From: JANXDG01 sp964561135
GTDB lineage: Bacteria > Elusimicrobiota > Endomicrobiia > DTEH01
Reading direction: 5' to 3'
Assembly (NCBI GenBank): GCA_964561135.1
Contig: CAZLOB010000077.1
Span: forward strand, 1-45,498
DNA length: 45,498 bases
Position numbers and translations under genes: made by a program. Under the pieces are notes generated by a model that searched no databases, was not told the origin of the DNA, and worked only from the letters and a program-made list of their open reading frames with translations. Positions 24,258-32,583 of the stretch are shown one piece after another (position 1 is the stretch's first letter; every line of letters starts with the position of its first letter).

Positions 24258-25415
24258 ATGAAACCTAAAAATTCTTCACCACCTGAAATTTCCGTAGTCT
24301 TACCTTGTTTAAACGAAGAAAAATCTATAGAAATATGTATAAGAAAAATAAAAGATGTTTTTGAAAAAGAAAAACTTAACGGTGAAATAATCGTTGTTGA
24401 CAACGGTTCAACAGACAAAACTGTTGAAATTGTTAAACAATTCGATGATGTAAAACTTTTGTTTGAACCACAAAAAGGGTACGGTTCTGCATTAAGATGT
24501 GGTATTGAAAACGCAAAAGGACAATACATAATAATGGCCGATGCTGACAATACATATGATTTTTATGAAATACCAAAATTTTTAGAAAAACTTAAAGAAG
24601 GTTATGATTTAGTCATTGGTTCAAGGTTCAAAGGAAAGATTTTAAAAGGTGCAATGAGTTTCTCACATAGATACATTGGCAACCCAATTCTTACAGGAAT
24701 GTTAAGATTATTTTTTGGTGGAAATATATCAGATGCACACTGTGGACTAAGAGCATTCACAAAAGATGCTTACCAAAAAATGGCTTTAAAAACAACTGGT
24801 ATGGAGTTTGCATCTGAAATGGTAATTCATGCGCTAAAGAAAAAACTAAAAATTACAGAAATACCAATAACTTATTATCCTCGTATTGGCGAATCAAAAC
24901 TTTCATCGTTTCGTGATGCATGGCGACATATAAGATTTATGCTTCTTTACAGTCCAGATTATTTGTTTTTATTACCAGGTTTAATTTTGTTTTTTACAGG
25001 CTTTATTACCTCAGTTGGTATTTTGACTAAAGGATATATTTCATTATTTGGCAGGTTGTGGGGTGTACATGTATTATTTTTTAGTTCAGTTATAACCTTA
25101 GTTGGTTGGCAAATCCTAAACCTCTGGTTTTCAGCAAAAGTTTATACACATATAATTGGATTAGAAGAAAGTTATTTTGTTAAAAAACTTATTAAGTTTT
25201 TGACACTCGAAAGAACTCTTGTTTTTGGACTTTTTATCTTTTTTTTAGGTCTAATTGGACTCTTATACATTGTTTACATTTGGGCAAAAACAAATTTTGG
25301 TCCTTTAGAAGAACTAAGGTTAGGTATATTCTCCACGATGGTTATTGCAATGGGGATACAGACAATCTTTGGTGCGTTTTTATCAAGTGTTGTACAGATA
25401 AAATATAGAGAGTAG
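24258..25415 (+). CDS. Membrane GT2 glycosyltransferase (polyprenyl-phosphate hexose synthase type)
   Basis: The protein has 385 residues. The N-terminal catalytic GT-A domain (about 1-235) has ISVVLPCLNEEKSIEICIRK, IIVVDNGSTDKTVEI, KGYGSALRCGIENAKGQYII with the metal-binding MADADNT, VIGSRFKGKI and AHCGLRAFTK. The C-terminal part (about 235-380) has four membrane segments. This layout matches bacterial DPM/GtrB-like enzymes that load glucose or another hexose onto undecaprenyl phosphate. It is the first plus-strand gene, divergent from rplU. The donor sugar cannot be read from the sequence. Confidence 0.9.
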   Translation: MKPKNSSPPEISVVLPCLNEEKSIEICIRKIKDVFEKEKLNGEIIVVDNGSTDKTVEIVKQFDDVKLLFEPQKGYGSALRCGIENAKGQYIIMADADNTYDFYEIPKFLEKLKEGYDLVIGSRFKGKILKGAMSFSHRYIGNPILTGMLRLFFGGNISDAHCGLRAFTKDAYQKMALKTTGMEFASEMVIHALKKKLKITEIPITYYPRIGESKLSSFRDAWRHIRFMLLYSPDYLFLLPGLILFFTGFITSVGILTKGYISLFGRLWGVHVLFFSSVITLVGWQILNLWFSAKVYTHIIGLEESYFVKKLIKFLTLERTLVFGLFIFFLGLIGLLYIVYIWAKTNFGPLEELRLGIFSTMVIAMGIQTIFGAFLSSVVQIKYRE

Positions 25416-25435
25416 TTGTTTGGTTACTTAGTTAA

Positions 25436-26272
25436 ATGAAAGTATATATAATTACTCCTGCGTGGTTAATTAAGAATAAAAAACAACATATTGCAGGAAT
25501 AAAGATTCTTGAAAAATTAGGATTTACAGTTATAAATAAAAATTTTGTCAATCGACAGTTAACAATTAAACAAAAAGTTAACCAATTACATAATGCATTT
25601 TTAAAAAAAGATGTTGATATAATTTTGGCTCAACGAGGTGGATACGGTTGTATAAAACTTTTGCCTTATATAAATTTTGATATTATAAAAAATAGCAACA
25701 AAAAATTTTGTGGTTTTAGCGACTTAAGTGTTCTACTTAACATAATATACGAAAAAACAAACCTAATAACATACCACTCGCCAATGCTTATAAATTTTGC
25801 TGACACAACTAACTTCACAATAAAATCTTTTTTAAACGCAATTAATGGTTTTCCAATCAAAAACCTTTTTTATAACACAACAGTAAAAATCTTTAACCAT
25901 GGGAAAACTGAAGGTATATTAAAAGGTGGCAACTTAGTAACCTTAAGTTCGCTTATAGGTACACCTTGGGAAATAAACACTAATAATACAATCTTATTTC
26001 TTGAAGAAGTAGATGAACAACTATACAAAATAGACCGTGCATTAACACAATTGGTATTAGCAAAAAAATTTGATTCTATTAATGCTTTAATACTTGGCAA
26101 CTTTAAAGGTGTAAAAATTGAAGATGTGTATAAAATTTTAAAGCAACAAATAAAAATTAAATTCCCAGTTGTATACTGTCCACACATTGGTCATCTTAAA
26201 AACAAAATTACATTACCAATTGGTGCAAAAGTAAAATTGGATACATATAAAAAAACTCTTGAATTAGTATGA
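25436..26272 (+). CDS. LD-carboxypeptidase, peptidase family S66
   Basis: The protein has 278 residues. Family S66 features are present: the N-terminal MKVYIITPAW, QRGGYGCIKLLPYINFD, the nucleophile Ser95 in GFSDLSVLL, the catalytic Glu in TILFLEEVDEQLYKIDRAL and the catalytic His in PHIGHLKNKITLPIGA. Members such as LdcA cut the terminal D-Ala from tetrapeptides in murein recycling; the MccF branch inactivates microcin C. No signal peptide is seen, so the enzyme is cytoplasmic. It is 20 bases after the GT2 gene and its stop overlaps the spmA start (ATGA). Confidence 0.9.
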   Translation: MKVYIITPAWLIKNKKQHIAGIKILEKLGFTVINKNFVNRQLTIKQKVNQLHNAFLKKDVDIILAQRGGYGCIKLLPYINFDIIKNSNKKFCGFSDLSVLLNIIYEKTNLITYHSPMLINFADTTNFTIKSFLNAINGFPIKNLFYNTTVKIFNHGKTEGILKGGNLVTLSSLIGTPWEINTNNTILFLEEVDEQLYKIDRALTQLVLAKKFDSINALILGNFKGVKIEDVYKILKQQIKIKFPVVYCPHIGHLKNKITLPIGAKVKLDTYKKTLELV

Positions 26273-26856
26273 ATATAATTTGGTTTATATTAATTACAAC
26301 AAGTGTAATTTTTTCTATCGTTAATAACAAACTTGAAGATTTTACAAAGTCAATTTTTGATGCAACAAAACAAGCTGTTGAAGTTTCTTTATTCTTGTTA
26401 GGTATAATTGCTTTATGGCTTGGAATAACAAAAATTATTGAAGATTCTGGATTAATTTATCACTTATCAAAATTTTTTAAGCCTATTATATCAAAACTTT
26501 TTAAAAAAATACCAAAAGATCATCCTTCAATTGTTTCAATAACATTAAACTTACTTGCAAACTTTTTTGGATTAGGCAATGCTGCCACACCATTAGGTAT
26601 TAAAGCAATGACAGATTTACAAACTTTAAATGAAGACAAAGAAACAGTAAGTTTTGAAATGATGTTGTTTTTAGTGATAAATACAGCAAGTATACAATTA
26701 ATACCATTTACTGTCGTAGGTTTACTTTCACAATATGGTTCAAAATCGCCAAATAGTATTGTGTTGCCAACAATTATAGCAACAGTAATTTCTGCAATAG
26801 TTGCTGTAATAAATCTACATATCTTCAAATTTTTGTTTGAAAAAAACAAAAAATGA
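26269..26856 (+). CDS. spmA: SpmA-like membrane protein (nucleoside-recognition domain)
   Basis: The protein has 195 residues with about five membrane segments. Typical SpmA stretches are ATKQAVEVSLFLLGIIALWL, LNLLANFFGLGNAATPLGIK and FLVINTASIQLIPFTVVGLL. The Bacillus proteins SpmA and SpmB affect spore core dehydration, but homologues are common in non-spore-formers and their transport role is unsettled. It overlaps the S66 gene upstream and spmB downstream by ATGA, so the two Spm proteins are surely co-translated. Many non-spore-formers have the pair fused; here they are separate. Confidence 0.9.
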   Translation: MNIIWFILITTSVIFSIVNNKLEDFTKSIFDATKQAVEVSLFLLGIIALWLGITKIIEDSGLIYHLSKFFKPIISKLFKKIPKDHPSIVSITLNLLANFFGLGNAATPLGIKAMTDLQTLNEDKETVSFEMMLFLVINTASIQLIPFTVVGLLSQYGSKSPNSIVLPTIIATVISAIVAVINLHIFKFLFEKNKK

Positions 26857-27383
26857 AATTAATAAATTATATTTCACAACTTATAATTCCTGTTTTTATT
26901 TTGTTTACTGTTTTATATGGATTTATTAAAAAAGTAAGGATTTATGATTCTTTTATTTCAGGTGCAAAGCAAGCAATAGAAATAGTTTTAAAAATTTTTC
27001 CATACATACTTGCCATATTTGTTGCAATAAAATCTTTTCAATCTTCTGGTGCCTTTGATTTTGTAAAAAATTTATTTTCAGGTATAGTAAAAATTTTTGA
27101 TATTCCACAAGAAGTTATTGCGATTGCGTTAATAAAACCTTTATCAGGTAGTGCATCGCTTGCTGTGTTCACAGATATTATTAAGACAACAGGTGTTGAT
27201 TCTTTAGCAACAAAAATTTCAGCAGTTATTATGGGTTCAGCTGAGACAACTTTTTATGTCCTTGCAGTATATTTAGGGTCTATAGGAATTAAAAAGACAA
27301 AATATTTAGTCCCAGTTTGCATTTTATCTGATATAATTGGAATCATTATTGCTATATTAGTTGTAAAAATATTATTAGGATAA
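26853..27383 (+). CDS. spmB: SpmB-like membrane protein (nucleoside-recognition domain)
   Basis: The protein has 176 residues with about five membrane segments. SpmB hallmarks are SGAKQAIEIVLKIFPYILAI, IALIKPLSGSASLAVFTDII and MGSAETTFYVLAVYLGSIGI. It pairs with spmA, overlapping by ATGA. The two are halves of one likely membrane complex. Downstream lies a 212-base gap filled with palindromic repeats. Confidence 0.9.
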   Translation: MKLINYISQLIIPVFILFTVLYGFIKKVRIYDSFISGAKQAIEIVLKIFPYILAIFVAIKSFQSSGAFDFVKNLFSGIVKIFDIPQEVIAIALIKPLSGSASLAVFTDIIKTTGVDSLATKISAVIMGSAETTFYVLAVYLGSIGIKKTKYLVPVCILSDIIGIIIAILVVKILLG

Positions 27384-27393
27384 AAAATATGGA

Positions 27394-27567
27394 CAAACAT
27401 TTAGGTTTGTATAAATAACAAGCAAGGCTAAAGCCTTGCCCTACAAGTGAAAAAATAATAAACATTGTAGGGCAAACCTTCAGGTTTGCATAAATAACAA
27501 GCAAGGCTGAAGCCTTGCCCTACAAGTAAAAAAATAACAAATATCGTAGGGTAAACCTCTAGGTTTG
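27394..27567. repeat. Nested palindromic intergenic repeats
   Basis: Two kinds of short palindrome alternate. CAAACCTTCAGGTTTG-like copies lie at 27394-27409, 27473-27488 and 27552-27567. GCAAGGCTGAAGCCTTGC-like copies lie at 27422-27439 and 27501-27518. TTGTAGGGCAA at 27465 and TTGCCCTACAA at 27515 form outer inverted repeats round one full unit of about 61 bases. ATAAATAACAA links the two palindromes. Copies differ by single bases. The GC content is clearly higher than the surroundings. The structure resembles a REP/MITE-type dispersed repeat; no coding capacity is seen. Confidence 0.85.
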
Positions 27568-27595
27568 TTAATAACTTAGGTTCTAACAAAAAAAT

Positions 27596-28285
27596 ATGTG
27601 TCGGATGTTAGCAATAAAAAATTTTTGTTACAAAAAGCACAGTGATATTATTGAAAAATTTTTCCTTCTTGCAGAAGATGGTAGAGTACCACCAGCTAGT
27701 TCAAAAGGACATTTAGATGGTTGGGGTGTTGGCTGGTATGAGAAAAGTTTTGCTAAACTATACAAAAGTGGGAAATCTGTAGTTGAAGAAAAAGAAAAAT
27801 TTTTTTCAATCTTAAATAAAATTAAAAAAACTAAAGTTTTACTTATCCATTTTAGAAAATCTGCATGGAAAAACACAAATAGTCCAGAAAACTCACATCC
27901 TTTTAAATACAAAAACATACTTTTTGCACATAATGGAACAATTTATGACTATATAAAACTTGTTAATCAAATAAAAACAAAAGATAAAAACTTGCTTGAT
28001 TCAGAAGTTTTTTTTCAAATAATTATTAACAAAGTTGGAAATACTTTGGAAGAGAAATTTAAAAAAGCTGTTGAGACAATAAAAAAAGAGTGTAAATATT
28101 CTTCTCTTACCTGTATCTTTTCTGATGGTAAAAAAATTTATGGATATAGAGATTTTACAAAATTTAAACGCTACTACACCTTATATCGTTTAAAACTTAA
28201 CGATACATTTTTAATTTGTTCAGAACCAATTATTAAAAACCAACCTTGGCAAGTTTTAGAAAAAGACCAACTATTTATATACTAA
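27596..28285 (+). CDS. Class II glutamine amidotransferase domain protein (YafJ-like)
   Basis: The protein has 229 residues. It starts MCRMLAIKNF, so removal of the Met exposes Cys as the N-terminal nucleophile of class II (Ntn) amidotransferases. HLDGWGVGWY, LLIHFRKSA, SHPFKYKNILFAHNGTIYDY and YSSLTCIFSDG match the YafJ/DUG3-like group. These proteins hydrolyse glutamine or gamma-glutamyl amides; the acceptor is unknown because no synthase domain is attached. The gene follows the palindromic repeats and converges on the minus-strand glycan cluster, with a 53-base gap and no clear terminator. Confidence 0.9.
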   Translation: MCRMLAIKNFCYKKHSDIIEKFFLLAEDGRVPPASSKGHLDGWGVGWYEKSFAKLYKSGKSVVEEKEKFFSILNKIKKTKVLLIHFRKSAWKNTNSPENSHPFKYKNILFAHNGTIYDYIKLVNQIKTKDKNLLDSEVFFQIIINKVGNTLEEKFKKAVETIKKECKYSSLTCIFSDGKKIYGYRDFTKFKRYYTLYRLKLNDTFLICSEPIIKNQPWQVLEKDQLFIY

Positions 28286-28307
28286 TTACCCTTCTTCCAC
28301 TACTCCA

Positions 28308-28349
28308 AACTAATAACTATTTAACCATGAACTATGAACTAATAACTAT
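28308..28349. repeat. Direct repeat in the convergent gap
   Basis: AACTAATAACTAT occurs at 28308-28320 and again at 28337-28349, with related AACCATGAACTATG between them. The second copy runs into the end of the GT-C gene, where it encodes the last residues and the stop codon. It is low-complexity sequence of a kind often seen between genes in AT-rich bacteria. Confidence 0.65.
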
Positions 28350-30609
28350 ATCTCTCGGCTACACCTTTTAAAATCTCCCAGCGTGATGAAGAGTAAAGAT
28401 CCTCTAATAAAAAAAAGTTCAGTGGTTTTTTATATTCATGTTTTTTATTTTCTATAAATTTAAGTTCTTCATCAGTAAGTATTTTATACAAATACACATA
28501 GTTTTTAGGGTCAGCTGAATAATGTTGCCACCATTGAGGTTGCTGAAGTTTCATAGAATATATGTTTCTATCAGGTAAAGAAATATCTGCTATATCTTTA
28601 TAAACTTCTTCAACATATTTATCCCAAAACTTTAGCCAAATCTCATACTGTTGTGGTTCAAAATAAAAATTGTCATATCCAGCAAGCCGTTTTGCTTCAG
28701 GTACATTAAGCAATATATGGGTAATACCCTGTCTTTTAAACTCCAAATATAACTCGTCTTCGTTATTAACTTTTTTTAACATCTCTACTAATGGCGAATA
28801 TTCTAATACACCATGAATTAAATAAGGGATTTCACAAAAAAGACCTCTTGTTTCACCTAAAAAAAGTATCTTTGACTTTTTTGACAGATTTTTATTTGCC
28901 CAATCTACAACAGAATAATACGGGCAAGGATAAGAAGGTCTTTGAGTAAATAAATATTCTTTTATACTCATGTCAGAAAAGACGAATTTAGCAGGTGTTT
29001 GAGTAAAATGTAAGATTCTCTGACTAAAATTAATATTTGAAGCAACAAGGAACAAAAAGATAAAATATACGAAATTTTTAAAACTTTTTGAAAGATTATT
29101 CTCAACAATAAAATAAGCATAAATTACAGCAACTACACCAATTACAGGAATAAAATATCTTAAATAAAATCTGCCAATGAGTACCCACAAAATTGTACAA
29201 AAAATGGCATAAACTATTAAAAACTTAATTTTTTTATCAACATTTTTAAACAAAAACAATAATGGTAAAAAAACTAAAAATATAGCTCCCGGATAACTTT
29301 CTTGTTGCAACCTACCTAAAGTAAGCGGCCATAGGAATAAAAAATAATTTTTGAAAGTAAACTTTGGGTGTGCTGGATCAGAAAAAATATTCCCTACTAT
29401 TCTAGGTTTCACAAAACCGATCTTGTGAGCAAAAAACGGAAATACTGGGTTGCCTGTCAAAATTATGTTTCTTATGTACCACGGTGAAACTACAAGCAAC
29501 GCTAATAATAAAAAAATAATGCATTCTTTTATAACTAAAGACAATTTTTTCTTGTTAATGAACAAACTGTAAATAAAAAAAGACAAAAACACGCTAAAAA
29601 ATTCTAACAAAACAATATATTTACTTCCTAAAGCAAAACCCCAAAATATCGCTGATAACAACAAATATTTTTTTTCTTCTTTTGTAAAATATTCAACAAG
29701 ACAAAAAACACCTGCTAATTCAAAGGCTGCTATACCAAGTTCTATTGCTGTCTTCCATGAAACAGCCATAAGTGTAGGAACAGTGTAAAAGATCAAACAT
29801 GCCACCAACGCAGCTGTTTTTGAAAAATATTCCTTAACAAAAAAATATATTAAAGCAACACTTATAACACCGCAAAACCAATGAATTATTTTTGCAGAAA
29901 TATCGTTTGAAAGAACTAAATTTAACAAATAAATCATGTTTATATTAAAAGGATATAAAGACGCAAATAAATATGGGACAAAACAAATCTTGTTTTGTAA
30001 TTTCCAATAATTTGGTAAACCTAAAAGATAAAACTGCGAATCAAAAAATGTTTCAGGTGTTAAAGCACCAACTAGATTAATAAACATTGAATATAACAAA
30101 AAACTTAAAAAAATTAGTTGAAGAAAACTAAACCTTGACAAAACAAAGTTTTCAACAACTTTTAAAAAGTCAACTATACCCAAAACTACCCCCACCAAAA
30201 CAACTAAACAAAAAATGCTAAACTTAATTAACCCGGTTGTTCCTAAAAAGAACACAAAAATTGCAACTAACCCAAAACCTAACACTAAACTTAAAACTAA
30301 TCTCTTCCAAGAAGAAACATCATAAAAAAATTTTCTAACAAGGAAACTTCCATACCCATAACATGAAAATATTGTCAAAAACGCAACAATAAAACTTTTT
30401 AACAAAAACCATATTTTATCAAAATCAAAATTTATACCATCAAAAAGTCCTGCAGGAGTAAAAGGCAAAGGAAAATGCTTAAAATAATTTGTTACAAATA
30501 AAGTCAAATACAACCAAAAAAGAAACAGTATAAAAAATATAAAATGAGGTATTCTTAACATCAAAAAGTTTTGTTTTACTTTATTTTTATTCTTTGATTG
30601 CTTCAACAT
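28339..30609 (-). CDS. Large membrane glycosyltransferase-like protein (GT-C, GT39/ArnT type)
   Basis: The protein has about 756 residues, with twelve or more membrane segments in the first 560 and a soluble C-terminal part. The first extracytoplasmic loop after two or three helices holds LTPETFFDSQFYLLGLPNYW, the place of the acidic catalytic residues in GT39-like enzymes. The C-terminal domain (SVVDWANKNLSKKSKILFLG, then GITHILLN) is of the kind found at the end of many bacterial PMT-like proteins. An open frame extends to 30681 but overlaps the FkbM gene; the ATG at 30609 (MLKQSKNKNK) is used. It is the last gene of the glycan cluster. The sugar and acceptor are unknown. Confidence 0.82.
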   Translation of the reverse strand: MLKQSKNKNKVKQNFLMLRIPHFIFFILFLFWLYLTLFVTNYFKHFPLPFTPAGLFDGINFDFDKIWFLLKSFIVAFLTIFSCYGYGSFLVRKFFYDVSSWKRLVLSLVLGFGLVAIFVFFLGTTGLIKFSIFCLVVLVGVVLGIVDFLKVVENFVLSRFSFLQLIFLSFLLYSMFINLVGALTPETFFDSQFYLLGLPNYWKLQNKICFVPYLFASLYPFNINMIYLLNLVLSNDISAKIIHWFCGVISVALIYFFVKEYFSKTAALVACLIFYTVPTLMAVSWKTAIELGIAAFELAGVFCLVEYFTKEEKKYLLLSAIFWGFALGSKYIVLLEFFSVFLSFFIYSLFINKKKLSLVIKECIIFLLLALLVVSPWYIRNIILTGNPVFPFFAHKIGFVKPRIVGNIFSDPAHPKFTFKNYFLFLWPLTLGRLQQESYPGAIFLVFLPLLFLFKNVDKKIKFLIVYAIFCTILWVLIGRFYLRYFIPVIGVVAVIYAYFIVENNLSKSFKNFVYFIFLFLVASNINFSQRILHFTQTPAKFVFSDMSIKEYLFTQRPSYPCPYYSVVDWANKNLSKKSKILFLGETRGLFCEIPYLIHGVLEYSPLVEMLKKVNNEDELYLEFKRQGITHILLNVPEAKRLAGYDNFYFEPQQYEIWLKFWDKYVEEVYKDIADISLPDRNIYSMKLQQPQWWQHYSADPKNYVYLYKILTDEELKFIENKKHEYKKPLNFFLLEDLYSSSRWEILKGVAERYSY

Positions 30610-30634
30610 AAAATTGTATCTCTGCAAAATCCTA

Positions 30635-31498
30635 CTAATAATTTTTAACACATAATAAATTAGTATCGTTTCTTTTGGCAATAGTATATTTATTTAGCAG
30701 ATACTTAATGGTAACTGGAATTATAGCTTGTTTTTCTTCACAAAATTCAAATATAGAAAACCCTAACTCTGCTAACAATTTTAAAAAATTTACAGGTTCA
30801 ACACCAAAGGATTTTAATGATATAGGTCTAAATTCTGTTATGATTTTTAATTTATCATTCTTTTTAATAATATCTTTTGCGCCTAAAATACAAGAATATT
30901 CAGCTCCTTCTATATCCATTTTGATCAGATGTATGTTTTTTTCAAAACTTTTAAAATATTCATCCAAATTTATAACTTCAACTTCTATAAAATTTTGTTT
31001 TTTATCAATTTGATAGATAGTATTTTGTCCCGAACTTTCTCTACTTATATATAATTTTGCTTTTCCAATATAATCGGATACAGCTTTTTGCTCTAATACA
31101 ACATTTTTGTAGTTATTAACTTCGACATTCTTTTTAAGTAAACAAAAATTTTCAGGATCAGGTTCAAATGAAAAAACTTTTCCATTTTCTCCAACAAGTT
31201 TTGCAAACATCAAAGTATAATACCCAATATGAGCACCTATATCTACAACGATACTCCCCTCTTTAATCTCTTTTTTAATAAAATCTGTTACTAAAGGTTC
31301 GTGGATTTTATGTATAGACAGTCCCAAAGCATCTTTTTTATCAAGAAATATTTTATTACCATAAATCTCAACGTAATTTGGCTTAAAACATTTGTTTATA
31401 AAATGATGTATCATTATTATTCCTCTAATTTTTTGAAAACCAAAATTTCTAAAAATCTTTACTAATATTTTATAAAGCTCAAATATTATTTTCTTCAT
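30635..31498 (-). CDS. FkbM-family SAM-dependent methyltransferase
   Basis: The protein has 287 residues. SAM-binding motif I is VVDIGAHIGYYTLMFAK (84-100), followed by KVFSFEPDPENF, then IHLIKMDIEGAEYSCILGA, a typical FkbM stretch. Members usually O-methylate sugars or polyketides. The start at 31498 overlaps the stop of the GT4 gene (ATGA) and is preferred to the longer frame up to 31540. Its place among glycosyltransferases suggests methylation of a surface glycan. Confidence 0.92.
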   Translation of the reverse strand: MKKIIFELYKILVKIFRNFGFQKIRGIIMIHHFINKCFKPNYVEIYGNKIFLDKKDALGLSIHKIHEPLVTDFIKKEIKEGSIVVDIGAHIGYYTLMFAKLVGENGKVFSFEPDPENFCLLKKNVEVNNYKNVVLEQKAVSDYIGKAKLYISRESSGQNTIYQIDKKQNFIEVEVINLDEYFKSFEKNIHLIKMDIEGAEYSCILGAKDIIKKNDKLKIITEFRPISLKSFGVEPVNFLKLLAELGFSIFEFCEEKQAIIPVTIKYLLNKYTIAKRNDTNLLCVKNY

Positions 31499-32583
31499 AG
31501 AAAACAATTTCCTATTATAAATTTTGCTGTATTTTCCCAACTAAATTTTGTAGATATTTTTAAATATTCACTTATTAGTTTCTCCCTAAACTCTCTATCA
31601 TCCAACACTTGTTTGATCTTAATAACGATATCTTTCACTGAATATGAATTGAAGTATAATCCTTTATTTTCCGTAATTTCTCTAAAAACTGGTATATCTG
31701 ATAACACAATACAACACCCACATTTCATTGCTTCAACTATTGGAAGTCCAAAACCTTCATTTAATGATGGCTGAACATAAACTTCGCATGCGTTATAAAA
31801 TTTAACAAGGTCTTCTTCTGATATGTCATAGAAAATTTTAATCCAGTTCCCATAGTTTAAAACTTTTTTATCATTTTTATCGTATTTTTTAAATTTCCTT
31901 CCAACAATTACTAGTTCTAAATCATAACTGTTGCTTTTTAAAATTTCCACAGCTTTTATTAACCTAAACAAATTTTTTGTTTTTTCTCTATTGCCAACAT
32001 ACAAAACAAATTTTTTCAAGTTATTTCTTTTTTTAAACTCCTCAATCTCCTCTTTAGGAAGAATTCTAAAAATTTCGGAAACACCATCGTAAATTACATT
32101 TATTTTTTCTTTAGCAATCCCAAAAAGTCTTACTAAATCATTTTTTGTATTTTCAGAAACAGCAATTATTTTTTTCGCTTTTAAAGATATAATTTTTGTG
32201 ATCAAAAGTCCTAACAGAACTTTTGCTGGATTGTAGTAATACCAAAACTTGAAAGGAGTAATGTCATGTAATTTTACTACAAAATTACAATTTAAAAAAG
32301 CAACTGGGACAGCAGGATATGGAAAAAAGTATACATTAATTAATCTACCAAACTTTCTTTTTATCTTCCACCCTAAAATCTGTTCTTTTAAAGAATGTAT
32401 TGGTGCTTCAAATTTTATTAACTTTACATTTTTGACATTTTCAAATTTTTTGATATAATCTTCATATCCTGCAATATAAAAAGTATGCTCACTATTTAGT
32501 AAATAAGGCAAAATGTTTTCTATATATGTTTTTACACCTTGATATCCATAAGAACATAACCTTACATCTATAAATATATTCAT
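31495..32583 (-). CDS. GT4-family glycosyltransferase (GT-B fold)
   Basis: The protein has 362 residues. The N-terminal half has NIFIDVRLCSYGYQGVKTYI, and KLHDITPF and AKKIIAVSENTKNDLVRLFG. The C-terminal half has the donor-binding part: KFVLYVGNREKTKNLFRLIK, VYVQPSLNEGFGLPIVEAMK and CGCCIVLSDIPVFREI. EGFGLPIVEAM holds the EX7E-type element of GT4 retaining enzymes such as mannosyltransferases. The start at 32583 overlaps the stop of the radical SAM gene (ATGA). The longer frame up to 32616 is not needed. Confidence 0.93.
   Translation of the reverse strand: MNIFIDVRLCSYGYQGVKTYIENILPYLLNSEHTFYIAGYEDYIKKFENVKNVKLIKFEAPIHSLKEQILGWKIKRKFGRLINVYFFPYPAVPVAFLNCNFVVKLHDITPFKFWYYYNPAKVLLGLLITKIISLKAKKIIAVSENTKNDLVRLFGIAKEKINVIYDGVSEIFRILPKEEIEEFKKRNNLKKFVLYVGNREKTKNLFRLIKAVEILKSNSYDLELVIVGRKFKKYDKNDKKVLNYGNWIKIFYDISEEDLVKFYNACEVYVQPSLNEGFGLPIVEAMKCGCCIVLSDIPVFREITENKGLYFNSYSVKDIVIKIKQVLDDREFREKLISEYLKISTKFSWENTAKFIIGNCFL

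Noticed and set aside
24158..24550. Minus-strand frame of 130 codons over the start of the GT2 gene
   Set aside because: It is antisense to a well-conserved glycosyltransferase domain and has no family features.
27394..27567. CRISPR array
   Set aside because: The repeats alternate between two different palindromes, the spacers are not unique (ATAAATAACAA recurs), and no cas gene is present.
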